Shown here in pieces: positions 43,088 to 50,843 of a stretch of 64,000 nucleotides of DNA. Position numbers and translations under genes: made by a program. Location: positions 3,620,682-3,684,681 of the forward strand of contig OY282374.1 in assembly GCA_958295815.1 (NCBI GenBank), written 5' to 3'. Every line of letters begins with the position of its first letter. The stretch's first letter is position 1. Under the pieces are notes generated by a model. It saw only the letters and a list, made by a program, of their open reading frames with translations. It did not search any database and was not told the origin of the DNA. This DNA comes from Candidatus Poribacteria bacterium (lineage in GTDB: Bacteria; Poribacteria; WGA-4E; WGA-3G).

Positions 43088-45316
43088 CTATAGATTGTAA
43101 AGATATGTCACTTTAACAACAATAACCCGATTTTCCAACTGCAACTCGCGACCACCAGCCCCAACAGGGGTATCTCCCCAAGCTTCATTATAAGCAACAA
43201 AGAGATGGCTTTTCGGACTATATTCCCATCCAAAAAGAAGGCTTAGCAGATAAGTCTGATGAATTTCAGCAGATAGCCTGCGTTCTCTATTCGCTTGTGC
43301 AAACATCCGCAGAAACGATTCCCGTGTGAATAAGTAAGTCGCACGCATAGAACTGACGAAAAATCTACCATCAATCTCACCTGATAAGTCGAGACTTTGG
43401 GCATAGCCACTGTCCAATTCTATCGAAAAATTGCTCTGTGGTCGCACGGTCGATTCAAACGTAATTCCGCGCTGTTTGCCTGCCTGTTGTCGCCCGAAAT
43501 TGAAATAGTCTGAGAAATCTATACCGATACCGACAGCAATCGGATATGTAGAGTTGGTATCAATCATAAATCCGTATCCATCTGCTACAAAGACTTCCGT
43601 CAATTCGACCTCTCGACTGCGATAATAGTAAGCGGTGATATCATCTATGAGAGTCTCTCTGAAGTCCATTCCAACATCTGCATTCACATACCATCTAAGT
43701 AGATCTTCATCGAATTCAGGCGACAGAGACAGTTCCGGGTTCCGTTCTCTCCACTCGGCAAAATATTCTGGCGTATAAAGACTTTGCGACAAGCGCGCAC
43801 TGACACCTGAGAAAAACTGACGTGTGCCCCACGGCGGAGAATAGGAGGCACGCATATAGGCACGTTGCCACCCACGATTTCGTTCTTTACGGAGATACCC
43901 TGTCTGGTTAATCTCAAAGTGCGGCGCGACACGTTCCAATCCGATACTACTGCTCCACAGATAATTCCGTTGCGCAAAGTCAACCGTAAACGCGGAATTA
44001 GCACTATCCTCTCCCGGATGAAAGCTACCAGCGTACTGTCCTGAGAGATGATAGGTTTTGCCAAGCGCGAGGTTCATATCAATGCCACCGACGCGACTGT
44101 GCCACCTGTCGCTGCCGCCCTGTTCCTTATTGACAAACAGAATCCCGACGTTTGAACGCTTGAGGATGTCGCGCTTAACACGGATTGCAGAGAACCAGGC
44201 CGCCTCTTTTTCGGACGAGGAACTTTCAGAGAAACGGAATTCGCCTGTTTGATTGCCCAAGACACCGATGGAATAGTTACCTACTTTCCCTGTGACCTTA
44301 CTTCCCCAAAGAATATTCCCGCGGCTCCCGATACGACGACTGAACATAAGATCGTATGGCGTTTCAAAAAAACTATTGCCCTCAACGAAGAACGGGCGTT
44401 TTTCCGGGAAACGGGTCGGAAACCGAGTCAAATTAATTTCCAACTGGTCTGCCTCGACTTGGGCAAAATCAGGGTTGAACGTAACGTTCGCCTTCAATGC
44501 ACTCGTAACGCTATATTGGATATCCAACCCTGTACCAAGTTGACGACTCAAGTCTGTATTCGTATCACTGGATGCACCACCTAAGAGGTATGGCGTAATC
44601 TCAAAATTTTTCCCCGTCTTAATACCCTGAATACCTACGATATGCCCCAAATCAGACATCCGTGTAACCACACCCGCTTGTGTCAACTGTTTCCACACCG
44701 TAACTTCACCCTTTCGGCGGTTTGCCCGCTCTACATCAAAACCCCAAATCTGCGTCGGTTTGTCTGTGAATCGGAAATTGGAAAACGGAATTTTAAACTC
44801 CGCATTCCACCCCAACTCATCAATACTGCTTTCAACCCACCAGATCCCCTTCCAGTTGGAGTCACGCTGCGTATCTTCATATCGGTAATTATCGCTTTGG
44901 ACACCACCGGGCGTTGTCGCAAATTTATAGCCAGTACGGTGATCATGATGTGGGTCGAGGAAAAAGGAGATCACATCTGAGGCGTATACATCACCGCGCC
45001 GCGTCATCCGATTAACAATCTTATCGGGTTCGGCATCGTAACACCGAAACGCGATGTAGATATTATGAACATCGTAAGCAATGCGGAATTCTGTGTCATC
45101 GGTTGCCGGGGAACCACGTGTAGGTTCAAGTTGAATAAAACCTTTGCGGGGTTGTGCGTGCTGCCAAACGGAGTCATTGAGCAGGCCATCAATCAGCGGC
45201 GGTTCACCTTCAATTCGGTAGGCTTCAACGATATGCTCACCAGCACCCTCTGGATGCGCAAAGAGCAGTATAGGATATGAAATGAATAACAGGAGCACAA
45301 TGGCAAATCGTAGCAT
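43088..45316 (-). CDS. DUF5916 outer-membrane beta-barrel protein with CBM9-like N-terminal domain
   Basis: About 742 residues from the ATG at 45316. A signal peptide (about 1-20, RFAIVLLLFISYPILLFAH) is followed by a CBM9-like domain (about 30-210: PPLIDGLLNDSVWQ to IDELGWNAEFKIPFSNF) and a C-terminal barrel of DUF5916 type with GSRGNILWGSKVTGK and TRFPEKRPFFVEG. The family is common in carbohydrate-degrading bacteria and may handle glycans at the cell surface. It has a perfect consensus promoter at 45324-45352 with only seven bases between the -10 box and the ATG, so the mRNA is probably leaderless. Confidence 0.82.
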   Translation of the reverse strand: MLRFAIVLLLFISYPILLFAHPEGAGEHIVEAYRIEGEPPLIDGLLNDSVWQHAQPRKGFIQLEPTRGSPATDDTEFRIAYDVHNIYIAFRCYDAEPDKIVNRMTRRGDVYASDVISFFLDPHHDHRTGYKFATTPGGVQSDNYRYEDTQRDSNWKGIWWVESSIDELGWNAEFKIPFSNFRFTDKPTQIWGFDVERANRRKGEVTVWKQLTQAGVVTRMSDLGHIVGIQGIKTGKNFEITPYLLGGASSDTNTDLSRQLGTGLDIQYSVTSALKANVTFNPDFAQVEADQLEINLTRFPTRFPEKRPFFVEGNSFFETPYDLMFSRRIGSRGNILWGSKVTGKVGNYSIGVLGNQTGEFRFSESSSSEKEAAWFSAIRVKRDILKRSNVGILFVNKEQGGSDRWHSRVGGIDMNLALGKTYHLSGQYAGSFHPGEDSANSAFTVDFAQRNYLWSSSIGLERVAPHFEINQTGYLRKERNRGWQRAYMRASYSPPWGTRQFFSGVSARLSQSLYTPEYFAEWRERNPELSLSPEFDEDLLRWYVNADVGMDFRETLIDDITAYYYRSREVELTEVFVADGYGFMIDTNSTYPIAVGIGIDFSDYFNFGRQQAGKQRGITFESTVRPQSNFSIELDSGYAQSLDLSGEIDGRFFVSSMRATYLFTRESFLRMFAQANRERRLSAEIHQTYLLSLLFGWEYSPKSHLFVAYNEAWGDTPVGAGGRELQLENRVIVVKVTYLYNL

Positions 45317-45323
45317 ACGCCTA

Positions 45324-45352
45324 ATTATAGTGGAAACCTGTAGTATTGTCAA
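45324..45352 (-). promoter_or_regulatory. Consensus sigma70 promoter of the DUF5916 gene
   Basis: Minus strand: TTGACA (45352-45347), exactly 17 bases, TATAAT (45329-45324). Both boxes match consensus fully, and the ATG follows seven bases later. Confidence 0.8.
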
Positions 45353-45371
45353 ATTACCCCATTATGTTTCC

Positions 45372-45396
45372 TGTAGGAGGGATCTCCGCATCCCGA
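45372..45396 (+). repeat. Family A hairpin repeat
   Basis: TGTAGGAGGGATCTCC then GCATCCCGA, with a GGGAT/ATCCC stem. It is in the 417-base gap 45317-45733, which also holds AATCC-type and ACCCACAACCC-type repeats, an omega-RNA-like hairpin and the promoter and hairpin of the TnpB element. Confidence 0.7.
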
Positions 45397-45537
45397 TCGC
45401 TGATTCCATTATCCTGCAAATCCTTTAATCCCGTAAATCTTGGTTCAGACAACCCACAACCCACAACCCCTAACAACTTTTCCTTGAAATAATCGCTAAA
45501 TTCCATTACAATTTTATCAAAGTTTCCGAGTCTAAAA

Positions 45538-45557
45538 CCCAATCCTTTAGGTTTGGG
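45538..45557 (+). repeat. Omega-RNA-like hairpin, possible relic of a TnpB right end
   Basis: CCCAATCCTTTAGGTTTGGG, followed by ATACAG. It resembles the hairpin at 46941-46960 (CCAAACG, CCTTTAGG, CTTGG, then GAGTATGTCA) at the right side of the TnpB element. Confidence 0.35.
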
Positions 45558-45610
45558 ATACAGACTCGCCCTCGTGTATCAGACTAAAGCGTGATATAGA
45601 GAAAAAAGTG

Positions 45611-45638
45611 TTGACTTTTTTGTAGGTTCTGCTATACT
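45611..45638 (+). promoter_or_regulatory. Sigma70-like promoter of the TnpB element
   Basis: TTGACT, 16 bases, TATACT at 45633-45638, 95 bases before the tnpB ATG. Confidence 0.55.
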
Positions 45639-45651
45639 ATTCAGACCAGTT

Positions 45652-45692
45652 GGCAGACATACACAGCGTAACCGCAAGGTTACGTGTCTGCC
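45652..45692 (+). other. Left-end hairpin of the TnpB element
   Basis: GGCAGACA (45652-45659) pairs with TGTCTGCC (45685-45692), and inside it GTAACC (45668-45673) pairs with GGTTAC (45678-45683) around a GCAA loop. Subterminal hairpins are typical of IS200/IS605-group ends, though the exact boundary is not established. Confidence 0.55.
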
Positions 45693-45733
45693 TACCCACT
45701 GTGTAGGGGTAAAAGACTGGTAACTGGTATCCT

Positions 45734-46894
45734 ATGAAAACCTACAAATACAAGATACAATCTCATAAACGCAACCGCCATTTGCAGTCGGATACGCGTA
45801 TCATAAGTCAAGCGCATAACCACTTCATTGCGTTGTGTCGTAGACACTACCGCATCTATGGACACTGCGAAGGCTACAAACGTGCAACCTACAACCGATT
45901 GAGTAAGCACTTGACGAAGTTGAAACGCCTTGAGAAATATGTACATTGGCGTCTTCCATGCGCTTGGGCAATGCAGGAATGTTTGAAACGCATAGAACGC
46001 GGGTATCTCAACTTCTTTCAAGGCAGAGCGAAACGCCCACCGAAATTCAAGTCGTGGCGAAACTACCGCTCTATGACCTTCAACGGAAAACAAGTCAAGA
46101 TTGAAAAGGTTGATAAGGATACGGGTTGCCGAGTTGCGAAAATCCGTATCACTGGACGCTGGTATCGGTTCTGGTATTCTCGTGAGACTCAAGGCACTCT
46201 CAAGCGTGTTACCGCTAAACGTGATGCACTCGGTGATTGGTATATCAGTATCACAACAGATTATGAAGGGTTTGAACCTGAACCCAAGACGGGTAATGCT
46301 GCAGGGTTCGACTATGGCAACAAGACCTTTCTGACCTGTTCTGATGGCACGAAGTACGAATCTCCTGAATTCTATAAGCAGTCGGCAAAAGCGATAAAGC
46401 GTGCCAATCGTGAGTTGTCTAAAAAGCAACGCGGGAGCAATAACCGCAAGCGTGCGAGCAAACACTATGCCCGTACACACCGCAAGATTCAACGTCAACG
46501 CGAAGACCATCACTGGAAACTCGCACTTGAGATCGTCCGCAAGTTTGATATTTCGTTCTTTGAGGACTTGAACCTTGATGGCATGAAACGACTTTGGGGA
46601 CGTAAAGTCTCTGACCTTGCTTTCGGTGAGTTTCTTGAAAAGGTGCGGTGGCAAGGGAAAAAACGTGGCAAGTGCGTTGAAACCATTGGACGTTGGCAAC
46701 CGACAACACCTGTTTGCCATCAGTGTGGACAACGGCACGCTTTCATAGATTTGTCGGTTCGCGATTGGTTCTGCCAGAGTTGTAAAATCTCTCATGACCG
46801 CGACGTGAACGCGGCTATAAATATTCTCAAGGTTGGGACATCAACCTTTGGAGGAGAGGGTGTAAGACTCGCAATTGTGAGCAACCCTTGTTGA
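45734..46894 (+). mobile_element. tnpB: IS1341-type element: intact TnpB RNA-guided nuclease gene
   Basis: 386 residues with no break. The RuvC-like active site is present in order: Asp193 in GFDYG, Glu277 in FFEDLN, Asp357 in HDRDVNAA. The zinc-finger cysteines are C328, C331, C347 and C350 (VCHQCGQ and FCQSC). TnpB cuts DNA using an RNA made from the right end of its element. No tnpA (HUH transposase) gene is in the window, so it would need one in trans. It has a promoter at 45611, a left-end hairpin and a right-end RNA-like region. A long open frame on the opposite strand is a shadow. Confidence 0.9.
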
Positions 46895-46970
46895 TACCAC
46901 AATCCGCAAGTTTGGAACTTGGGAGTTCTTTGAGAAGAATCCAAACGCCTTTAGGCTTGGGAGTATGTCA
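46829..46970 (+). ncRNA. Putative omega RNA / right end of the TnpB element
   Basis: It overlaps the 3' end of tnpB. Hairpins include AAGGTT/AACCTT (46829-46848), CAAGTT/AACTTG near 46907-46921 and CCAAACGCC/AGGCTTGG (46941-46960), ending GAGTATGTCA. This is the layout of TnpB guide RNAs. The 3' boundary and guide segment are estimates. Confidence 0.5.
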
Positions 46971-47080
46971 AAAATGCTGGTTAGACCAGTCAAGTTCAGC
47001 ACTTTTGAGCATACTGTTACATCACCGGAATTCACATCAGAACGTTCTGATGCAACTTCAACGGAGAAGGATATACCATA

Positions 47081-47872
47081 ATGGTTGAACTTACACGGGA
47101 AGACATCGAATTTTTCAGAAATGAAGGATACTTGATAAAGCGGAACGTCCTTGACCCAGAATTGATGGAGAGGGCACGAACAAGGTTGTGGGATGGCGCA
47201 CCTGAAGGACGCAAACGCGAGGATCCTAAAACCTGGATTGGTCCCTTCACACCAGAAGAAGAAAACCCGGACGGAAGTAATCATCGACGCGGATTCCGGT
47301 GGAATTTCCGTGAACCCGGCGGCGAAGATTGGATGGTTAAACTCCTTGCCACCGATCCGAACGTCTGGGGTATGGCGGAACAGTTTTTAGGTGAAGGGAA
47401 CCTCGTGCAGCCCGACCGTGTGCGCGGTATTTATTGCACGCTTCCGTATGGGGATGTCCCCAAGAAATCCATAGGGTGTCATGTTGACGCGCATCCCTTT
47501 CATCTGGGAGCAGTGGGCTATATCGACGATGTACCGCCAGACGGTGGTGGATTTACAGTCTGGCCCCGAAGCCACCGAGTCTTCTACTACGATTACCTCT
47601 CCCAATACAAGAACGAGCCGACACCGCAATATGAGGTTGATCGAGAGCGTCTCAGCAAAACCCAAGGTGTTGAGTGTTATGGGAATGCAGGGGATGTCGT
47701 CTTCTGGCATCATCGCATTGGACACGCCGCAGGACACAACTATTCAAAGCAAATCCGGCAGGCAGTGCTCTACGACTTCCGAAAAACGGAATTGGCAGAA
47801 ACGCAGGAGGAGCCTCCCAACGAGGATATGTGGCGTGATTGGCCCGGCATCAAGGCGTTAGAAACGGATTAG
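47081..47872 (+). CDS. Phytanoyl-CoA dioxygenase (PhyH) family protein
   Basis: 263 residues of the Fe(II)/2-oxoglutarate oxygenase fold. Iron ligands are expected at His134 and Asp136 (GCHVDAHPFH) and at His215 (GHAAGHN), with Arg226 in KQIRQAVLYDF for 2-oxoglutarate. The N-terminal LTREDIEFFRNEGYLIKRNVL is the usual helix. Members hydroxylate diverse small molecules; this phylum often has many. The ATG has a GGAGAAGG box upstream. The gene lies just after the TnpB right end. Confidence 0.88.
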   Translation: MVELTREDIEFFRNEGYLIKRNVLDPELMERARTRLWDGAPEGRKREDPKTWIGPFTPEEENPDGSNHRRGFRWNFREPGGEDWMVKLLATDPNVWGMAEQFLGEGNLVQPDRVRGIYCTLPYGDVPKKSIGCHVDAHPFHLGAVGYIDDVPPDGGGFTVWPRSHRVFYYDYLSQYKNEPTPQYEVDRERLSKTQGVECYGNAGDVVFWHHRIGHAAGHNYSKQIRQAVLYDFRKTELAETQEEPPNEDMWRDWPGIKALETD

Positions 47873-47879
47873 CCTGTCA

Positions 47880-47898
47880 GCGCGGTGTCTTACCGCGC
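47880..47898 (+). terminator. Hairpin between convergent PhyH and TIM-barrel genes
   Basis: GCGCGGT, loop GTCTT, ACCGCGC: a perfect seven-base-pair stem between converging genes. No T run follows on either side, so it may be a GGCGAGG-type repeat or a bidirectional terminator. Confidence 0.45.
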
Positions 47899-47907
47899 CT
47901 ACTGCAT

Positions 47908-48729
47908 TTATCTCAAACCCAACTCTTTCAGAGTGCTCGCCATCATGTCATGAGCAATCTGTGCTTTCTCCATCCGCATGTGTGGAAAGGTTTCTACTGA
48001 GATATACTTGTCGTAACCGGTTTTTCCCAGACTCTCTGCAAAGGTTCGGAAATCCAACTCGTCTCCCGCTTCACCCGGAATCAGGAAGGTACTATACGGA
48101 TACATCCCTGTCACACCCTTGACATGGCAATGCGTAGTGAGCGGTCCAAGTTTTTCGGTTACTTCCGCAATATCCTCGCCAAGGTGATAGAAATTAGTAA
48201 TGTCGTTGAGTGCTCTCAGAGCATCGGAACCGACATGTTCGATCAGGAGCGTAACTTTTGGAGATGAGTCGATTGTCGTCGCTTCGTGATTATGGATATT
48301 CATAGTCACGTCAAGTTCTTCAGCGCGTCGGCAAATCGGCTTCAGCACATCAACCAGAAGTTTCCATGCGTACGGATCACCTTTATCGCCACCATATCCA
48401 GTGAGAAAATTGACGCCATGCGCGCCAAGTGCCACTGCTACATCTTGGAGAAGGGAATAGTGATCCACTGCTCTCTGCTGGTCTTCTAACGCTAATTGAT
48501 ACAAACCCGGTCCTGCAAACGGATTGATGACGGAGACCTCCAACCCGTGGTCAGTCGTCATCGCTTTAACCTCTTTGAGGAGGCTATCCGTAACTTCACC
48601 GGAGGGAATGTGTGCTTCTGGACCGCACATCATCTCAATCGCATCGTAGCCAGTATCGGAGAGAATGGCGATAACTTCACGTAAGGATCGATCTTTCATG
48701 CCACCAGCGTGGTAAGATATACCTATCAT
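47908..48729 (-). CDS. Sugar phosphate isomerase/epimerase-like TIM barrel, second
   Basis: About 273 residues. The start is the ATG at 48729 (MIGISYHAGG) with AAAGGAG eight bases upstream; the frame extends to 48798 but adds an unlikely N-terminus. Metal-ligand and barrel landmarks: DTGYDAIEMMCGPEAHIPSG, MNIHNHEATT, DITNFYHLGED and HCHVKGVTGMYPYS. It is related to but distinct from the 3587-4426 protein. A sugar or inositol isomerase is likely, with no kinase partner in the window. Confidence 0.85.
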   Translation of the reverse strand: MIGISYHAGGMKDRSLREVIAILSDTGYDAIEMMCGPEAHIPSGEVTDSLLKEVKAMTTDHGLEVSVINPFAGPGLYQLALEDQQRAVDHYSLLQDVAVALGAHGVNFLTGYGGDKGDPYAWKLLVDVLKPICRRAEELDVTMNIHNHEATTIDSSPKVTLLIEHVGSDALRALNDITNFYHLGEDIAEVTEKLGPLTTHCHVKGVTGMYPYSTFLIPGEAGDELDFRTFAESLGKTGYDKYISVETFPHMRMEKAQIAHDMMASTLKELGLR

Positions 48730-48811
48730 CGGCGTAACTCCTTTCCGTAAACCTAAATTTGTTCTCGGCTTAGTTCCGTTTCCAGCACTATTATACATAG
48801 AAAGAGGTAGT

Positions 48812-49096
48812 ATGACAATCCAAAACTTTCAAAAACAGATTGAAGCCATCTATTACACACGAGACGCTGCGCGTGGCGTGCCGATGACCTTCACATGGTT
48901 TGTTGAAGAAGTTGGCGAATTAGCAAAAGAGATTCGTAAAGAACCACAGAATATAGAGCGACTCCGAGAGGAGTTTGCCGATGTCTTCGCATGGCTTGCC
49001 ACACTCGCGAGCCTACTCGACATTGACCTTCAGGACGCCGCACAAATCTACGCAGATGGGTGTCCGAAATGCAACGCAACCCCGTGTTCTTGTTAG
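48812..49096 (+). CDS. MazG-like nucleotide pyrophosphohydrolase
   Basis: 94 residues with the all-alpha NTP pyrophosphatase motif FVEEVGELAKEI (about residues 30-41) and EEFADVFAWLATLA (about 53-66), the two Glu/Asp clusters that bind Mg. Family members clean up non-canonical or excess NTPs. The C-terminus has a Cys-rich tail (CPKCNATPCSC) that is an unusual addition and could bind zinc. The ATG follows AAAGAGG. Its end overlaps the convergent TIR gene's end by four bases. Confidence 0.8.
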   Translation: MTIQNFQKQIEAIYYTRDAARGVPMTFTWFVEEVGELAKEIRKEPQNIERLREEFADVFAWLATLASLLDIDLQDAAQIYADGCPKCNATPCSC

Positions 49097-50508
49097 AATG
49101 GAGCAGAATGCGGTTTTTTGGTATACTTCGGTAGCGGACAGATCCCCTCAAATTCAAGAAGGGCTGGTTCTTTGTTTATATCAATTTGGGACTGCTTCCC
49201 CCTAAATTTAACCTTTAATTTTCCTGAACTCTGAAATTCTACATCCAATTGAAGTATATCTTCAACTGTGTATGATAACTTCAGATAGAGTACTGAAATC
49301 AAGCGAGCAAACTTCTTGAATTTCTCCGGTGTTTTTCTGAAACACCGGTAGAGTTCTGGGATTGGTGATATGAGTGCTTGAAGTCTATTTCCATGTTCAG
49401 ATGAGAGTTCACCACGGATTTGGTCCTCCAACAACATCCGATCAAATACAGTTGTTCTTGTTAGGAGTGAACTAACAACTTCTAACTTTTCGTCAAGGAG
49501 GAGTCGCTTCGCTCGCATATTAGCGATCTGATCTGATGTAAAATTGGAACCCACTGTCTCAGTTCGGTGCTGAAATGCTTTTCCTGTGGTATCCTCGTTG
49601 AGAACGACTTCCCATACAGTTTCCCCTCCTGTTGAAATCTGGGCTACCTCTCGTGGCTTTACCCACACAGCATCTTCCTGATGAGCGAAAGCGAGAACAT
49701 CCTGTTGATTCTTTCGGAGCGCACACAGGAAGGCGATTTGTTCAGAAGAAGTCGGGAGAAGCGTTAAAGTGATTTCCGTTGAATCCCAGCGCACCTGTTG
49801 AAAAGGAATAAAATAGTGCTGTCCTTCTACTGAGCGGAACAAGACACATTCCGAATTTTCGTCTGTCAGAGCGTCGGTACTGTGCTCTTGGTTAGGTTCT
49901 GAATCACTCGGACTTTGCTCTGCAGAAATAACATTGAGGAGGGCTTGGACACCAGCCTCCCAGTTTTCATGAAGGTCAATATATTGAAGATCTCTTAAGG
50001 TTTCACCTTCTCCTATGTCAATATCCGGAATTTCGCATTCGTTCAATCTTACTGGGATAAACCATATCTTATCGTTAGGCTTTTGTCGCAGCCTGTCTAT
50101 CGCAACAGTTAGTTCTTCATTCATATATGTCTTATCGCGGTTGTTATATTCCTTTGAGAAGCATGCGATAAAGAAATCTCCGTGATGAATTGCCTGTCGA
50201 ATTGCCTGCTTCCATTGGACACCTGGATGAATCTCATTTCTGTCTAACCAGACAGTGACACCATGTGAGATGAGATCTTGACAGAGTCGATCAATACTAT
50301 CTTTATTCTCGTGGCAATAGGAGATGAAGGCATGCTGCATTGCTCTGGCGTGTTTAATCTCCATGTTGATCTGGTTGATTAATCGCGCTCTGAAGGCTTC
50401 GCGGCGTCTTTTATGCGCTTCGGGTCCCCTACGAATCTGGGATACATCCGGAGCGTTTTCTCGCGTGTAGGCTTCATAATCAAATTCAGCCTTCTTTGTT
50501 GTATTCAT
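49093..50508 (-). CDS. TIR-domain protein, overlapping a BrnT-like toxin gene
   Basis: About 471 residues from the ATG at 50508, which has a GGGGAGG box. An N-terminal basic helical stretch (residues about 15-50) is followed by a TIR domain (about 58-200): HAFISYCHENKDSIDRL, the VTVWLDRNEIHPGVQWKQAI segment, FFIACFSKEYNNRDKTYMNEEL with Glu in the helix position of the TIR catalytic residue, and FIPVRLNECEIPDI. The remaining 270 residues contain no family I recognise. TIR domains in bacteria cleave NAD+ or make signalling nucleotides and are often used in phage defence. The upstream 92-residue BrnT-like gene ends inside this gene by 23 bases, so the two are coupled. Confidence 0.85.
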   Translation of the reverse strand: MNTTKKAEFDYEAYTRENAPDVSQIRRGPEAHKRRREAFRARLINQINMEIKHARAMQHAFISYCHENKDSIDRLCQDLISHGVTVWLDRNEIHPGVQWKQAIRQAIHHGDFFIACFSKEYNNRDKTYMNEELTVAIDRLRQKPNDKIWFIPVRLNECEIPDIDIGEGETLRDLQYIDLHENWEAGVQALLNVISAEQSPSDSEPNQEHSTDALTDENSECVLFRSVEGQHYFIPFQQVRWDSTEITLTLLPTSSEQIAFLCALRKNQQDVLAFAHQEDAVWVKPREVAQISTGGETVWEVVLNEDTTGKAFQHRTETVGSNFTSDQIANMRAKRLLLDEKLEVVSSLLTRTTVFDRMLLEDQIRGELSSEHGNRLQALISPIPELYRCFRKTPEKFKKFARLISVLYLKLSYTVEDILQLDVEFQSSGKLKVKFRGKQSQIDINKEPALLEFEGICPLPKYTKKPHSAPF

Positions 50509-50764
50509 CAAGAGCCTCCCCTTTAGCCTCATAAGTAGTGATTAAACGATGGAATTCTTCACCTTCCGCGATGTAGATAATTACTAATACTCGATCGGTA
50601 ACGGCTTTCCCGACGTACATCCACCGGTCGTGATGTCCTTGTGGATCGGGAGCATCGTATCCGTTCGGGTCATCAAAAGCCGAAACTACTTCATAAAACC
50701 AAACCTTATGTTTCTCCTGTACCTCTTGATATTTGTCTAGGTCCCATATGAACCCAATATCCAT
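50486..50764 (-). CDS. BrnT-like toxin
   Basis: 92 residues. It follows the BrnT (DUF497) pattern: FIWDLDKYQEVQEKHKVWFYEVVSAFDDP, then RWMYVGKAVTDRVLVIIYIAEGEEFHRLI. BrnT is a ribonuclease-type toxin normally followed by the BrnA antitoxin gene. Here no separate brnA is seen; instead the next gene is the TIR protein, and the two overlap by 23 bases. The N-terminal part of the TIR protein might take the BrnA position, but I cannot show homology. Conserved KH and HRLI positions (for RIIS in BrnT) are changed in part, so toxicity is uncertain. Confidence 0.65.
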   Translation of the reverse strand: MDIGFIWDLDKYQEVQEKHKVWFYEVVSAFDDPNGYDAPDPQGHHDRWMYVGKAVTDRVLVIIYIAEGEEFHRLITTYEAKGEALDEYNKEG

Positions 50765-50843
50765 GCAGCGGACTCCATACGTGTTACAGCGATAAGAACG
50801 CTTAGATAGTTCCTTTCGGTATTATATTACATTACTTTGTCCG

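Noticed and set aside
45692..46795. Long open frame on the minus strand over tnpB
   Set aside because: It is the opposite strand of tnpB, whose RuvC and zinc residues are intact; the minus frame has no recognisable domain or ribosome site.
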